From the NCBI GenBank assembly GCA_052034625.1, contig JBPOII010000006.1, positions 208,045 through 272,044 of the forward strand: a DNA stretch of 64,000 nt, written 5' to 3'. The translations under genes were made by a program, and so were the position numbers. Source of the stretch: JAVBLP01 sp052034625 (GTDB lineage Bacteria; Elusimicrobiota; Endomicrobiia; Endomicrobiales; Endomicrobiaceae). Below, in pieces: positions 27,134-36,011 of this stretch; positions within the stretch are counted from its first letter, which is position 1; each line of letters opens with the position of its first letter. The notes beneath the pieces were generated by a model. It did not search any database. It was not told the origin of the DNA and saw nothing but the letters and a program-made list of their open reading frames with translations.

Positions 27134-27550
27134 TTATTCTCCAAAAACCTGTACAAAGACCTTTCTATTTCTTGGTCTATTGTCAAAATCTACTAAGATT
27201 ATTTGCTGCCATGTGCCAAGCAGCAAAGATTTTGAAGTTATTGGAATAGTTTTGGATGTGCCTACTATTGATGAGCGGATATGAGAAAAACCATTGCCGT
27301 CATGCCATTTTTCATCATGAGCATAATCTCCGTTCTCAGGAGCTATGATCTCTAAAGCTTTACGGAAATCGGCAACTAAGCCAGGCTCAAATTCAAGAGT
27401 TGCTATACCTGATGTTGAACTGGATACTGCAACTGTAACCAAGCCGTTATAAACCCCCGAGCGGGCAACAATGCGTTTAACATCATCTGTAATATCAAGG
27501 ATATCGGTAAAACCTTTAGTATCTCGATTAATATACTCGGAGTAAATCAT
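27134..27550 (-). CDS. YjbQ/UPF0047 family protein
   Basis: 138 residues from the ATG at 27550, which has AAAGGA about 6 nt upstream; a TTG five codons earlier opens the frame but spans that ribosome-binding site. The YjbQ fold is recognised from GLVTVAVSSSTSGIATLEFE, HDEKWHDGNGFSHIRSSIVG and LLGTWQQIILVDFDNRPRNR, with conserved histidines. Some members have weak thiamine-phosphate synthase activity; the physiological role is unsettled. It heads the rsmD-nuclease-argBDG series. Confidence 0.88.
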   Translation of the reverse strand: MIYSEYINRDTKGFTDILDITDDVKRIVARSGVYNGLVTVAVSSSTSGIATLEFEPGLVADFRKALEIIAPENGDYAHDEKWHDGNGFSHIRSSIVGTSKTIPITSKSLLLGTWQQIILVDFDNRPRNRKVFVQVFGE

Positions 27551-27618
27551 TGTATTTCCTTTCAACTTTGCTTGATTAAGATTTAGATTTATATTTAAAT
27601 TCTTATGATTTTTAAATG

Positions 27619-27644
27619 TGGAGCTAAGGGGGATTGAACCCCTG
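27619..27644 (-). repeat. 26-bp exact copy of the tRNA-Ala 3' end
   Basis: Positions 27619-27644 and 27777-27802 are identical over 26 bp, in the same orientation, covering the T-arm, acceptor 3' strand and discriminator base of tRNA-Ala. The copies are 132 bp apart. This is the form of an attachment-site duplication, but a conserved tRNA-like end shared by two RNA genes would also give it. Confidence 0.8.
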
Positions 27645-27738
27645 TTCCGGGGCGCTCACGTCTCGCGCCCGCCGCAAGACATGTGCTCCTTATTCGTCGC
27701 ACTGCGGCCCTCTTGCAGCAAGAGGTCGGCTTATTATT
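27619..27738 (-). ncRNA. GC-rich structured RNA-like segment ending in tRNA-Ala/tmRNA-like 3' end
   Basis: This segment is strikingly GC-rich for the genome and has no reading frame. On the minus strand it contains a CCTCTTG/CAAGAGG hairpin, then an 11-bp hairpin CATGTCTTGCG/CGCGAGACGTG (two G-U pairs) with loop GCGGG. It ends in CGGAACAGGGG, a T-loop TTCAATC and an acceptor-like TTAGCTCCAC. The last 26 nt equal the end of the adjacent tRNA-Ala. The CGGAnC just before the T-arm and CTCCAC at the end resemble a tmRNA 3' end, but no tmRNA 5' half or tag frame is present. It may be a split tmRNA acceptor piece or the remnant of an integration at the tRNA. Confidence 0.4.
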
Positions 27739-27776
27739 AAGTACTTATATTCCAAAACACCGCTAATTCTCTAATA

Positions 27777-27849
<73 letters not shown>

Positions 27850-27864
27850 TTAAAATTGAAAATA

Positions 27865-27893
27865 AGTATATCTTATTATAGCAATATTGTCAA
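27865..27893 (-). promoter_or_regulatory. Consensus promoter of tRNA-Ala
   Basis: Minus-strand TTGACA (27893-27888), 17-nt spacer, TATACT (27870-27865), 15 nt before the tRNA. The transcript may continue through the GC-rich RNA-like segment into yjbQ, as no terminator is seen between them. Confidence 0.8.
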
Positions 27894-27960
27894 ACTGATT
27901 TTATCTGTAAAAATGAATAAGTTTTGCACTTCCTACACTTTTGCAAACAAATTACAAATA

Positions 27961-27994
27961 AAAAAAGCAAAGACTTTTTTGTCTTTGCTTTTTT
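27961..27994. terminator. Bidirectional terminator after phoU
   Basis: A perfect 14-bp stem AAAAAAGCAAAGAC / GTCTTTGCTTTTTT with a T6 loop. It has an A-run on one side and a T-run on the other, so it can act on either strand. It lies 15 nt after the phoU stop and ends the pst operon. Confidence 0.88.
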
Positions 27995-28009
27995 TATTTA
28001 TATCTTATT

Positions 28010-28666
28010 TTATGCTGTTGTATTTTTATGTTTAAGCACAGTTCCTTCCGCCATATATATTACATCTTCGCATATATTTGTAGAAAGGTCAGCTATTCTT
28101 TCAAGATTGGAAGCTATATTTATAAGCTTCAATGCTGTTGCCGTGGATTTCGGATTTTTTTCAATTAAACCTGACAATTCATCTATTATTTGTGTTTTTA
28201 AAGTATCGATCTGACTGTCATTTTCTAAAACATTCTTAGCAAGTTCAATATCTTCATTTACAAAAGATTTTATAGCATCTTCTATCATTTGAACTGTAAG
28301 AGAGTTCATTTTAGGCATATCTATAAAAGGTTTTATAAATGGGCGTGAAATCAAAAATAATCCGTTTTGAGCAATATTTACGGCATGGTCTGCCATTCTT
28401 TCCAGATCATTGCTCATCTTTATTGCACTTATAACCACTCTTAGATTTTTCGCTACCGGCTGATACTGTGCAATATAGCTTATACATATTTCATCAAAAT
28501 CTATTTCATATTTATTGGCAACATGCTCATCATTGGATATAACATCATGCAATAAAACCTCTTTCCTTTCTAAAATGCCTTCCATGCTTTTGATCACCAT
28601 TTTCTCAACATGTTCGGCATAGTTAATAATTCCTTTTTTTAAGAAGACCGCTTTTTCACTAAACAT
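28010..28666 (-). CDS. phoU: PhoU phosphate-signalling regulator
   Basis: A 218-residue helical protein with two PhoU repeats. Segments such as RVVISAIKMSNDLERMADHA and ATALKLINIASNLERIADLS carry the metal-binding E(x)xxD pattern. PhoU connects the PstSCAB transporter to PhoR so that the Pho response shuts off when phosphate is plentiful. It lies 19 nt after pstB and is the last gene of the operon. Confidence 0.95.
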   Translation of the reverse strand: MFSEKAVFLKKGIINYAEHVEKMVIKSMEGILERKEVLLHDVISNDEHVANKYEIDFDEICISYIAQYQPVAKNLRVVISAIKMSNDLERMADHAVNIAQNGLFLISRPFIKPFIDMPKMNSLTVQMIEDAIKSFVNEDIELAKNVLENDSQIDTLKTQIIDELSGLIEKNPKSTATALKLINIASNLERIADLSTNICEDVIYMAEGTVLKHKNTTA

Positions 28667-28685
28667 TTTATTCCTCGCTTAAATA

Positions 28686-29453
28686 TTATCCAAATTTTCC
28701 TGATAAATATTCTTCTGTTTTTTTCTCTTTCGGTACGGTAAAAATTTTATCTGTCGGCGCAAACTCTATAAGTTCGCCGAGATACATAAAAGCAGTATAA
28801 TCTGAAACTCTTGCCGCCTGCTGCATATTATGAGTAACAATTGCAATAGTATAATTTTCTCTTAATTGAAGGATCAACTCCTCAATTTTATTTGTTGATA
28901 TCGGGTCAAGACTGGCACAAGGTTCGTCAAAAAGAATTACTTCAGGCGCAACGGCAAGACATCTTGCTATACAAAGTCTTTGCTGCTGTCCTCCGGAAAG
29001 TTTTAAAGCATTATCATGAAGTCTGTCTTTAACTTCATTCCACAATGCAGCTTTCTTAAGAGATTCTTCAACTATAGCTGCAATTTTCTTTTTATTTTTT
29101 TCTCCATTGATCTCAAGACCATATGATATATTTTGAAAAATTGTTTTAGGGAAAGGATTCGGCTTTTGGAACACCATTCCTATTTTTCTTCTTATTCCTA
29201 CAGTATCAACACTTTTATCTAAAATATTCTCGCCGTCAAAAATAATTTTACCCTCAACTCTTGTATTGGGCACCAATTCATTCATTTTATTAAGCAATCT
29301 TATAAAAGTTGATTTACCGCAGCCTGAAGGACCTATAAATGCAGTAACTTTATTTTTATGAATATCAATACTCAGATCTTTTATAGCATGATGAGATCCA
29401 TAGTAAAAATTGATATTTTCAGCTTTTATACTTATATTTTCGTCAGCTAACAT
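28686..29453 (-). CDS. pstB: Phosphate ABC transporter ATPase
   Basis: A 255-residue ABC ATPase with Walker A GPSGCGKST, the PstB-typical FQKPNPFPKTIF, signature LSGGQQQRLCIARCLAV and Walker B EVILFDEPCASLDPIS. It powers phosphate import through PstC and PstA. It overlaps pstA by 11 nt. Confidence 0.97.
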   Translation of the reverse strand: MLADENISIKAENINFYYGSHHAIKDLSIDIHKNKVTAFIGPSGCGKSTFIRLLNKMNELVPNTRVEGKIIFDGENILDKSVDTVGIRRKIGMVFQKPNPFPKTIFQNISYGLEINGEKNKKKIAAIVEESLKKAALWNEVKDRLHDNALKLSGGQQQRLCIARCLAVAPEVILFDEPCASLDPISTNKIEELILQLRENYTIAIVTHNMQQAARVSDYTAFMYLGELIEFAPTDKIFTVPKEKKTEEYLSGKFG

Positions 29454-30294
29454 ATGAACTCCTATATTTATTTCTTAATATTATCGCTATGGCGGATACA
29501 AGTAAAACTATAACTAAAAGTATCAAAGCACATCCATAAGCAATGATAACCTGCTGTTCCGGTCTTGTTCCTTCAGTCATAAGTGCATATATATGATATG
29601 GCAATGCCATAACTTCTGAAAAAATAGAATCGGGAAAACCTCTTTTATAAAATGTTGCCGCTGTAAAAAGAATAGGTGCTGTTTCTCCGGCCGCTCTTCC
29701 TATACTTAAAATAACTCCTGTCATTATTCCGGGGATCGATGCCGGTATAACAGTTTTTTTAATCGTCTGCCACTGTGTTGCTCCAAGAGCAAGAGAAGCT
29801 TCTCTAGTTGACATAGGAACTGCCATTAAAGCTTCTTGTGAAGCAGATATTATGCTGGGCAATATCAATATGCCCAAAGTTAAACTTCCTGATAGAATCG
29901 ATACGCCAAAACCAAAAAATTTTACAAAGACCGCAAGTCCGAAAAGTCCGAAAACAACTGAAGGAACTCCGGCAAGATTGTTTATACTCATTCTTATTAT
30001 ATTTACAATAAACCCTTTAGGGCTGTATTCATTAAGATATATAGCACATGCAAGTCCAAGCGGCAATGCAAATATAATTGCACCTAAAGTAAGATAAAAA
30101 GTTCCAAGTATTGCAGGTGCAACTCCGCCTGCCGTCATACCTTTTCTAGGAACTGAAGTTAAAAATTCCCAAGAAATTGCTCCCAATCCTCTTGAGGTTA
30201 TAAAATAAACTATACTTATAAGAAATAATACGGTTATTATCATACTAAGGACCAATAAAAAGAAACCGATTTTTTCAATAAATTTACTTTTCAT
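29443..30294 (-). CDS. pstA: Phosphate ABC transporter permease PstA
   Basis: A 283-residue inner-membrane permease with about six helices. The ABC coupling segment EASLALGATQWQTIKKTVIPAS (the EAA loop) is near residues 164-185. GLACAIYLNEYSP is a PstA feature. It overlaps pstC by 4 nt and pstB by 11 nt, so stoichiometric co-translation is likely. Confidence 0.96.
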   Translation of the reverse strand: MKSKFIEKIGFFLLVLSMIITVLFLISIVYFITSRGLGAISWEFLTSVPRKGMTAGGVAPAILGTFYLTLGAIIFALPLGLACAIYLNEYSPKGFIVNIIRMSINNLAGVPSVVFGLFGLAVFVKFFGFGVSILSGSLTLGILILPSIISASQEALMAVPMSTREASLALGATQWQTIKKTVIPASIPGIMTGVILSIGRAAGETAPILFTAATFYKRGFPDSIFSEVMALPYHIYALMTEGTRPEQQVIIAYGCALILLVIVLLVSAIAIILRNKYRSSYVS

Positions 30295-31175
30295 CTGTCT
30301 AATCCTAATTTTATTCTATACTTTCTGCTTATTATTTCAGCTATCACATTAAAAACCAAAGTTATAAGAAAAAGTATTAATCCTATAGCAAAAAGCGAAT
30401 GATAATGAATACTTCCCACCGCAGCTTCACCCATTTCAGCGGCAATAGTAGAAGTCATCGGCCTTACCGGATCAAAAAATGATTTTGGAATGACCGCCGC
30501 ACCGCCTGAAACCATAAGAACTGTCATTGTTTCACCGACAATTCTGCTCATACCTAAAATAACTGAAGTAGATATTCCTGATGCCGCAGCAGGTATTGTA
30601 ACTTGTGTTAAAGTCTGCCATCTGTTCGCACCTAAAGCATATGAGGCTTCTTTAAAGCTTTTAGGAACAAAACTCAATGCATCTTCTGAAATACTTGCAA
30701 CTGTCGGTATAGCCATAACTCCAAGTACAAGACTTGCAGTAAGAGCACATAATCCCGTAGGGATATTAAAAATTTTCTGTAATGCAGGTGCAACAACCAG
30801 CATACCGAAAAAACCATAAACTATGGAAGGTATAGCTGCAAGAATTTCTATAGCCGGCTTTAATATCTGTTTTTGTTTAAATGAAGCAAGTTCATTAATA
30901 TATAAAGCTGTTCCTATACCTAAAGGCACACATACAACCATTGCCCCGACGGTAACCCATAAAGAGCCCATTATAAGAGGAAGAATTCCAAACTCCGGCG
31001 GCTCATGAGTAGGATACCATTCTTTGCCGAATATAAAGTCAAATACTTTTATTTCATAAATAACAGGAATACTCTCTTTGAATAAGACAACAACTATTCC
31101 TATCAAAAAAAGTAAAGAAGCAAACGCAAATAAAGTAAATAACAGTTTTATTGTTTTTTCTTTTATACTATACAT
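30291..31175 (-). CDS. pstC: Phosphate ABC transporter permease PstC
   Basis: A 294-residue permease with about six helices. The EAA loop KEASYALGANRWQTLTQVTI lies near residues 173-192, and IPSIVYGFFGMLVVAP is a PstC signature. It pairs with PstA in the inner membrane. It is separated from pstS by 76 nt holding a strong hairpin. Confidence 0.96.
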   Translation of the reverse strand: MYSIKEKTIKLLFTLFAFASLLFLIGIVVVLFKESIPVIYEIKVFDFIFGKEWYPTHEPPEFGILPLIMGSLWVTVGAMVVCVPLGIGTALYINELASFKQKQILKPAIEILAAIPSIVYGFFGMLVVAPALQKIFNIPTGLCALTASLVLGVMAIPTVASISEDALSFVPKSFKEASYALGANRWQTLTQVTIPAAASGISTSVILGMSRIVGETMTVLMVSGGAAVIPKSFFDPVRPMTSTIAAEMGEAAVGSIHYHSLFAIGLILFLITLVFNVIAEIISRKYRIKLGLDR

Positions 31176-31198
31176 TGAAAATCCATTGCCTTTACTAA

Positions 31199-31238
31199 AT
31201 ATAAGAAGGCGGCATAAAATATTACCGCCTTCTTATAT
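31199..31238 (-). promoter_or_regulatory. Intergenic hairpin between pstS and pstC
   Basis: A 14-bp perfect stem (TATAAGAAGGCGG core, 31200-31212, with 31225-31237) and a 12-nt loop. No long T-run follows on the minus strand. It looks like a partial terminator or RNA-stabilising hairpin that lets the binding protein be made in excess over the permease. Confidence 0.65.
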
Positions 31239-31251
31239 AATATTTAACTTA

Positions 31252-32055
31252 TTATTTCAATCCTACAAAACCTTCTTCATTAACTATATACTGTCCATCT
31301 TCACTCAAAACAAAGTCTATATATGCTTTTACTTCGCCTTTAGGCGCACCGTTTGTATACATATACAATGGTCTTGAATAAGGATATGCTCCGGTCAATA
31401 CATTTTTTGTGTTTGCATCAACACCGTCTATGCTGACAGCTTTTACTGAAGAGCTCAAATATCCTATTCCTACATATCCTATTGCTCCGGGAGTTTTTGC
31501 AATTGTTGTAGCTATTGCCTGATTAGATGCCTGCATCAATGCTCCTGAAACAACTTTTTGTTTATTCAATGCGAGCTCTGAAAAAGTTTCAAAAGTTCCG
31601 CTTGCGCTGTCTCTTGAAACAACAACTATTTTTTCATTATCGCCGCCAACCTGTGACCAATTAGTTACTTTTCCAGTGTAAATATCTGCTACCTGTTTTT
31701 TTGAAAGTTTAGAAACAGGATTGTCAGGATTTACGATAACTGCAATTCCGTCCATAGCAACTACATGAGCTTTAGGCTGAACTTTTTTAGAAGCTGCATT
31801 TTTAAGTTCAGAGTCTTTTATTGCTCTTGATGCATTTGCTATATCGCATGTTCCTGAGATAAGTGAGTTGATACCTACTCCTGAACCGCCGCCTCTTACA
31901 GTAAGATCTGCAGACGGATTAGCATCCATATACTCTTCTGCCGCTCTCTGAGCGATAGGAAGAAGTGTTGTTGAACCTTCTATAATAACTTTTTCAGCAA
32001 AAACGCCGCTTACACAAAACATCATCGCTAAAGCTATAACTGACAACTTTTTCAT
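31252..32055 (-). CDS. pstS: Phosphate-binding protein PstS
   Basis: A 267-residue periplasmic binding protein with a signal peptide ending VFA (about residue 20). Phosphate-binding segments are visible: EGSTTLLPI, GGGSGVGINSLISG, and RDSASGTFETF. It captures phosphate for PstCAB. It follows the porin by 42 nt, so outer- and inner-membrane uptake are encoded together. Confidence 0.95.
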   Translation of the reverse strand: MKKLSVIALAMMFCVSGVFAEKVIIEGSTTLLPIAQRAAEEYMDANPSADLTVRGGGSGVGINSLISGTCDIANASRAIKDSELKNAASKKVQPKAHVVAMDGIAVIVNPDNPVSKLSKKQVADIYTGKVTNWSQVGGDNEKIVVVSRDSASGTFETFSELALNKQKVVSGALMQASNQAIATTIAKTPGAIGYVGIGYLSSSVKAVSIDGVDANTKNVLTGAYPYSRPLYMYTNGAPKGEVKAYIDFVLSEDGQYIVNEEGFVGLK

Positions 32056-32097
32056 TTTTATCTCCTTTTTTATTGTTTATTTTTCTTATTCTATTTC

Positions 32098-33351
32098 TTA
32101 GAACTTATATGAAATATCAAACTGTGCTAAGCTTTTCGGATCCTTATTAGAACCATTGATCTTTTCCATTGAATAATAATCAAATCCGAAAGACAAGCTC
32201 TTTGTTATACCAAGTGTCAATATGACTTCATATCCTTGGCTATTGCCTTTACCGCCATAAGCGTCGGAATCTCCAAGACCTGCAGGAATTGCATTGGCTT
32301 CAAGATATCTGTTCATGACTTTTACCTGCCAAGTACCAAGTTCAGCTATTTTCTTGCTTCCAAACTGAACTCCGAATGCTTTTCCTTCAAGATCTTTTTC
32401 ATAAACAGAGTCTTCGGTATTTTTTACAAAATCTCCAAATACTGATACCATAAGATCGCCTAAAATATTTTCCATTTTCAACTCAATGCTTGGATTTATG
32501 CATCTGAAATCAGTCGAATTATTATCCATATAGCCGGCTTCATTACTTTTTACATCTCTGTCTTTCAGATTAAACTGCTGATATGCCAAACCTGCTTTTG
32601 CACTGAAATTACCTGATTTAAAAGATAATCCCGGCTGAACTATATAGACATCAGGCATAAGCAATTCTTTTCTTCCTTCACCTAATGTATACCATCCGGC
32701 ATTGGCAAATATGCTGACTCCGCCATCAAGCTTTTTATTATAGTTCAATGCTATACCGTCAGGATTTATATCGCCGTCCCATACTAAATCTGTAGCATTC
32801 CAAACTTGTGATTTACCTTTAACTTTTCCTGCACTTATTGTGAAATTGGGAATACCTTTATATTGTAAGTATGCATAATCTATAAATACCGGTACCTTGT
32901 TGAAGGACTGATAAGTATGATTTGTTGAAGTAGGACTTTTATCTCCAATTCCTTTAGTAGCATCTGCAGATCCTCCTGCCATTGCACCGCTTGCAAGACC
33001 GAAAGCAGCCGTAACACTATCAAATATTCCTGCTTCTACACCTAAACGAACTCTCATTCTTTCTCTGTTTCTTGTTTTGTTGCTGCCGCCCCAATCCATT
33101 TGATGTCTTAATCTGATGTCGCCTTTTACTGTCATACTCTGCACCCATTTCGGAAGCAAAGGATTTGTTCCGCTGAGTGACTGCTGACGCATTTCTTCTT
33201 TTGTTTCTGTTATGATCTGTTGTGCTTCACCATATGTGATCACACCTTTTTCGGCAAGGACAGTTGCAAGTTTATCAACTTCTCCTGCAAAAACTCCGCT
33301 GCTCAAAAACAATACTGCTGCTAATGTAGCTGCTACTTTTTTAAGTCTCAT
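32098..33351 (-). CDS. Outer-membrane porin of the Pho regulon
   Basis: A 417-residue protein with a signal peptide ending VFA and a short N-terminal helical segment (DKLATVLAEKGVITYGEAQQ). A long beta-rich barrel follows, with alternating aromatic strands and a C-terminal phenylalanine (QFDISYKF). It resembles the putative-porin families of Elusimicrobiota and deltaproteobacteria. Its place directly before pstS, behind a candidate Pho box, suggests phosphate or general anion uptake like OprP/PhoE. Selectivity is inference. Confidence 0.85.
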   Translation of the reverse strand: MRLKKVAATLAAVLFLSSGVFAGEVDKLATVLAEKGVITYGEAQQIITETKEEMRQQSLSGTNPLLPKWVQSMTVKGDIRLRHQMDWGGSNKTRNRERMRVRLGVEAGIFDSVTAAFGLASGAMAGGSADATKGIGDKSPTSTNHTYQSFNKVPVFIDYAYLQYKGIPNFTISAGKVKGKSQVWNATDLVWDGDINPDGIALNYNKKLDGGVSIFANAGWYTLGEGRKELLMPDVYIVQPGLSFKSGNFSAKAGLAYQQFNLKDRDVKSNEAGYMDNNSTDFRCINPSIELKMENILGDLMVSVFGDFVKNTEDSVYEKDLEGKAFGVQFGSKKIAELGTWQVKVMNRYLEANAIPAGLGDSDAYGGKGNSQGYEVILTLGITKSLSFGFDYYSMEKINGSNKDPKSLAQFDISYKF

Positions 33352-33451
33352 TCTCTATTTCTCCTTTTTCTTTCTTACGGCATTTTGCCGTTATTTTTGT
33401 ACATCTCTGCAGAGATATTACAAAACATAAATTAAGGAGGAATAAAGAATT

Positions 33452-33469
33452 TGTTAGTTTTGTGTTAAC
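33452..33469 (-). promoter_or_regulatory. Candidate Pho box
   Basis: On the minus strand GTTAACA (33469-33463) and ACTAACA (33458-33452) form a 7-bp direct repeat with a 4-bp spacer, giving the 11-bp period of PhoB/PhoP boxes. It lies about 100 nt before the porin-pst operon and just after the phoR terminator. Confidence 0.5.
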
Positions 33470-33478
33470 AAGATTTAT

Positions 33479-33519
33479 AAAAAAAAGTCCGGCATTTATA
33501 AATGATTATAAATGCCGGA
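33479..33519 (-). terminator. Intrinsic terminator after phoR
   Basis: A 14-bp perfect stem with the core CCGGCATTTATAA (33489-33501) and TTATAAATGCCGG (33506-33518), loop ATGA. A T-run follows on the minus strand. It separates phoBR from the porin-pst operon. Confidence 0.9.
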
Positions 33520-33559
33520 ACTATTTATACATTAATATAGTTTGTTATTTATACATATA

Positions 33560-35302
33560 CTACTTTATAGGAAGCTTAATATAGAATATACTTCCTTTCC
33601 CTTCAGTACTTTCAACGAATATCTTACCATTATGTATATGTACTATATGCTTTACTATAGAAAGGCCTAAGCCTGTGCCGCCGGTCTTTTTAGATCTTGA
33701 CTTATCAACAACATAGAATCTTTCAAAAAGGCGGGCAATATGTTTTTGAGGAATACCTATTCCTGTATCGGATACGGATATCTCTACAAAATCGCCTGAT
33801 TTATCATTTAACGCTTTAATTATTATCTCGCCTTTTTCCGTATATCTCACAGCATTATCCACAAGGTTGATAAGCAGCTGCTCTATATTTAATTCATTTG
33901 CATAAACAGTTTTAAGGCCGTCTTCTATATGTGTTTTTATTTCAATATCTTTGCCTGATATTTTTTTTCTGTAAAAATCAGCCGTATTATTTATTATTTT
34001 TTGTAATTGGATATCTTTCTTTTCAATTTCAGGGGTATTTTCAAAATATGACAGCGAAAGCAGATCGTTTACTATATTTGATAAGCGCTGTGACTGCTTT
34101 TTGATTATTTCAATATATCTTTTGCTTTCTTCCGGACTGTTTTCCTGTTCAAGAGTTTCAACAAAACCGGCTATTGCAGTTATAGGTGTTTTTAATTCAT
34201 GCGATGCATTTGAAATAAAATCCTTTTTAAAATTCTCTAAGTTTTTTACTCCGGTTATATCTTTAACGGATATAACGAACTTATCTTCGCTTTTAACTTC
34301 TGAGATCGTATATTCTAAAACTTTTTTATCAAATTCCGTTTCAGCTATAATAAAACTTTCTTTTATATCCTTTATTTTTTCAAGATTTGCCTCTAATGTT
34401 CTATCTCTAAAATACTCCCATAAAAATCTTCCTTCCGCCGCGTCCGTAAATATATTTTTAAACTGCTTATTAAAAAGAATAGTTTTATAATCTTTGTCTA
34501 CAAGAACTATACCGTTTGAAACTGAAGTTAAAACTTTATCAAGCATTTCCTTGCTTTCACTTACTTCCTTAAAGAGCTTTTCTATTTCTTCGGACATTTT
34601 ATTAAATGATTCTGCAAGCTCGCCTATTTCATCATCACTCTCTACAAAAGCTTTAACTTTTAGATCTCCTTTTGACATTTTTAAAACGGCATCTTGCATA
34701 GCGTAAATTCCGGAAGTCATTTTCTTTGAAATAAAATATGCGGCAAAAAAGGAGATCAATATTACAAATATAAAGACTGCCGCGATATTTTTTAATGTCT
34801 GCATGGTAAAAATATTTATTTCGCTGACAGGCATACTAAGCCTTAAAACTCCATATAGAACCCCGTCACTTTCAACAGGAACTGCCATATAAAGCATTTC
34901 TCCCTCAAAAGTAGAGCTATACCTTATAGTTTTGCCTGATGCCGCACCTGCAAGCACTTCGCTTATTTCTTTTCTGTTTGCATGATTTGGCATTGTTGAA
35001 TGATCATATTGCGAATCATATAAGACTTTTCCGGAAGCGTCCACAAGCGTTATTCTGCTGTTTAAATTCTCTGCCATACTGTTAAAAGAAGAATAGAGAC
35101 TTTCTTCAGCACCGCTTATAAAAAAATCAGCGGTAAAAGGCATTATTGCTGCAGCTTTTGTATTAAGCTCCTGAGTAAAAAAACCTATATTTGCAGATCT
35201 TATATATGATCTTGCAGTTATAAAAAAGATCACTGACAAAAGCAGTGAACTGATGATAAAGAAAGAAAATAATTTTTTAAAAAAGCCGGTCTTATTCTTC
35301 AT
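33560..35302 (-). CDS. phoR: PhoR-type sensor histidine kinase
   Basis: A 580-residue membrane kinase. A first helix (about residues 12-30) and a second (170-192) enclose a periplasmic sensor domain, longer than in the E. coli protein. HAMP (195-250) and PAS (255-350) domains follow. The HisKA motif FISNASHELKTP puts the phospho-histidine at H368, followed by an HATPase domain with DNAVRY, DTGIGIP and GTGLGL. It overlaps phoB by 11 nt. Together with pst and phoU next to it, this is the phosphate-starvation sensor. Confidence 0.92.
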   Translation of the reverse strand: MKNKTGFFKKLFSFFIISSLLLSVIFFITARSYIRSANIGFFTQELNTKAAAIMPFTADFFISGAEESLYSSFNSMAENLNSRITLVDASGKVLYDSQYDHSTMPNHANRKEISEVLAGAASGKTIRYSSTFEGEMLYMAVPVESDGVLYGVLRLSMPVSEINIFTMQTLKNIAAVFIFVILISFFAAYFISKKMTSGIYAMQDAVLKMSKGDLKVKAFVESDDEIGELAESFNKMSEEIEKLFKEVSESKEMLDKVLTSVSNGIVLVDKDYKTILFNKQFKNIFTDAAEGRFLWEYFRDRTLEANLEKIKDIKESFIIAETEFDKKVLEYTISEVKSEDKFVISVKDITGVKNLENFKKDFISNASHELKTPITAIAGFVETLEQENSPEESKRYIEIIKKQSQRLSNIVNDLLSLSYFENTPEIEKKDIQLQKIINNTADFYRKKISGKDIEIKTHIEDGLKTVYANELNIEQLLINLVDNAVRYTEKGEIIIKALNDKSGDFVEISVSDTGIGIPQKHIARLFERFYVVDKSRSKKTGGTGLGLSIVKHIVHIHNGKIFVESTEGKGSIFYIKLPIK

Positions 35303-35990
35303 ATTTATATCCTACACCTCTGATATTTTTTATTGAACTTCCGTTTTTCCCTAATTTTTCTCTAAGATTTTTAATATGGACATCAACTGTTCTGTCAATT
35401 ACAAGTTTATCATCTCCCCATAAATAATCCAATATTGTTTCCCTGGAGAAGACGCTTCCCGGCTTTGAAATCAAAAGTTCCAATATTTTAAATTCGCTTG
35501 TTGTAAGTTCAACTTTCTGTCCGTCTGAAAAAACATTAAACTTTTCCTTATCGATTACTATGCGGGAAGTTTGTGCATCTTTTTCAGGCATTGTATTCGG
35601 TGCAGGTTGAACCCTTCTTAAAACCACTTTAACTCTTGCCAATAATTCTTTTACTGAAAAAGGCTTTGTTATATAATCATCGGCACCGAGCTCCAAACCT
35701 ATTATTTTATCGCTTTCATCCGACTTGGCGCTTAAAAAAATGATAGGTATATCGGCTGTTTCAGGATCGCTTTTAATATACTTTGACACTTCAAGCCCGT
35801 CCATCTCCGGCATCATTATATCCAAAATTATAAGATCAGGCTTTTTTTTGCGTAATGCTTTTGTAAAAGCCAAAGAACTTGTAAAAGATTTAACCTTAAA
35901 AAAATTCTTTTTAAGATTAACCTCTACAAGTTCCAATATATCTTCTTCATCATCAACGATATATATTAATTTGTTCATATACTTGTTCAT
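35292..35990 (-). CDS. phoB: PhoB-type response regulator
   Basis: A 232-residue OmpR/PhoB-family regulator. The receiver has acidic D13/D14, phospho-acceptor D57 (LIILDIMMPEMDG) and the conserved lysine in ITKPFS. The C-terminal winged helix ends RTVDVHIKNLREKLG...IRGVGYKYEE. Two ATGs four codons apart (MNKYMNKL) are possible starts; neither has a clear ribosome-binding site. It starts only 21 nt after dnaJ with no visible terminator. Confidence 0.93.
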   Translation of the reverse strand: MNKYMNKLIYIVDDEEDILELVEVNLKKNFFKVKSFTSSLAFTKALRKKKPDLIILDIMMPEMDGLEVSKYIKSDPETADIPIIFLSAKSDESDKIIGLELGADDYITKPFSVKELLARVKVVLRRVQPAPNTMPEKDAQTSRIVIDKEKFNVFSDGQKVELTTSEFKILELLISKPGSVFSRETILDYLWGDDKLVIDRTVDVHIKNLREKLGKNGSSIKNIRGVGYKYEE

Positions 35991-36011
35991 ATACTAATAA
36001 TAGCATATTTA

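Noticed and set aside
27619..27692. Reading the GC-rich segment as a second tRNA
   Set aside because: A cloverleaf can be forced (stem CTTGC/GCGAG, loop GGCGGGC), but U33 is missing, the acceptor pairs over only five positions and there is no D-arm.
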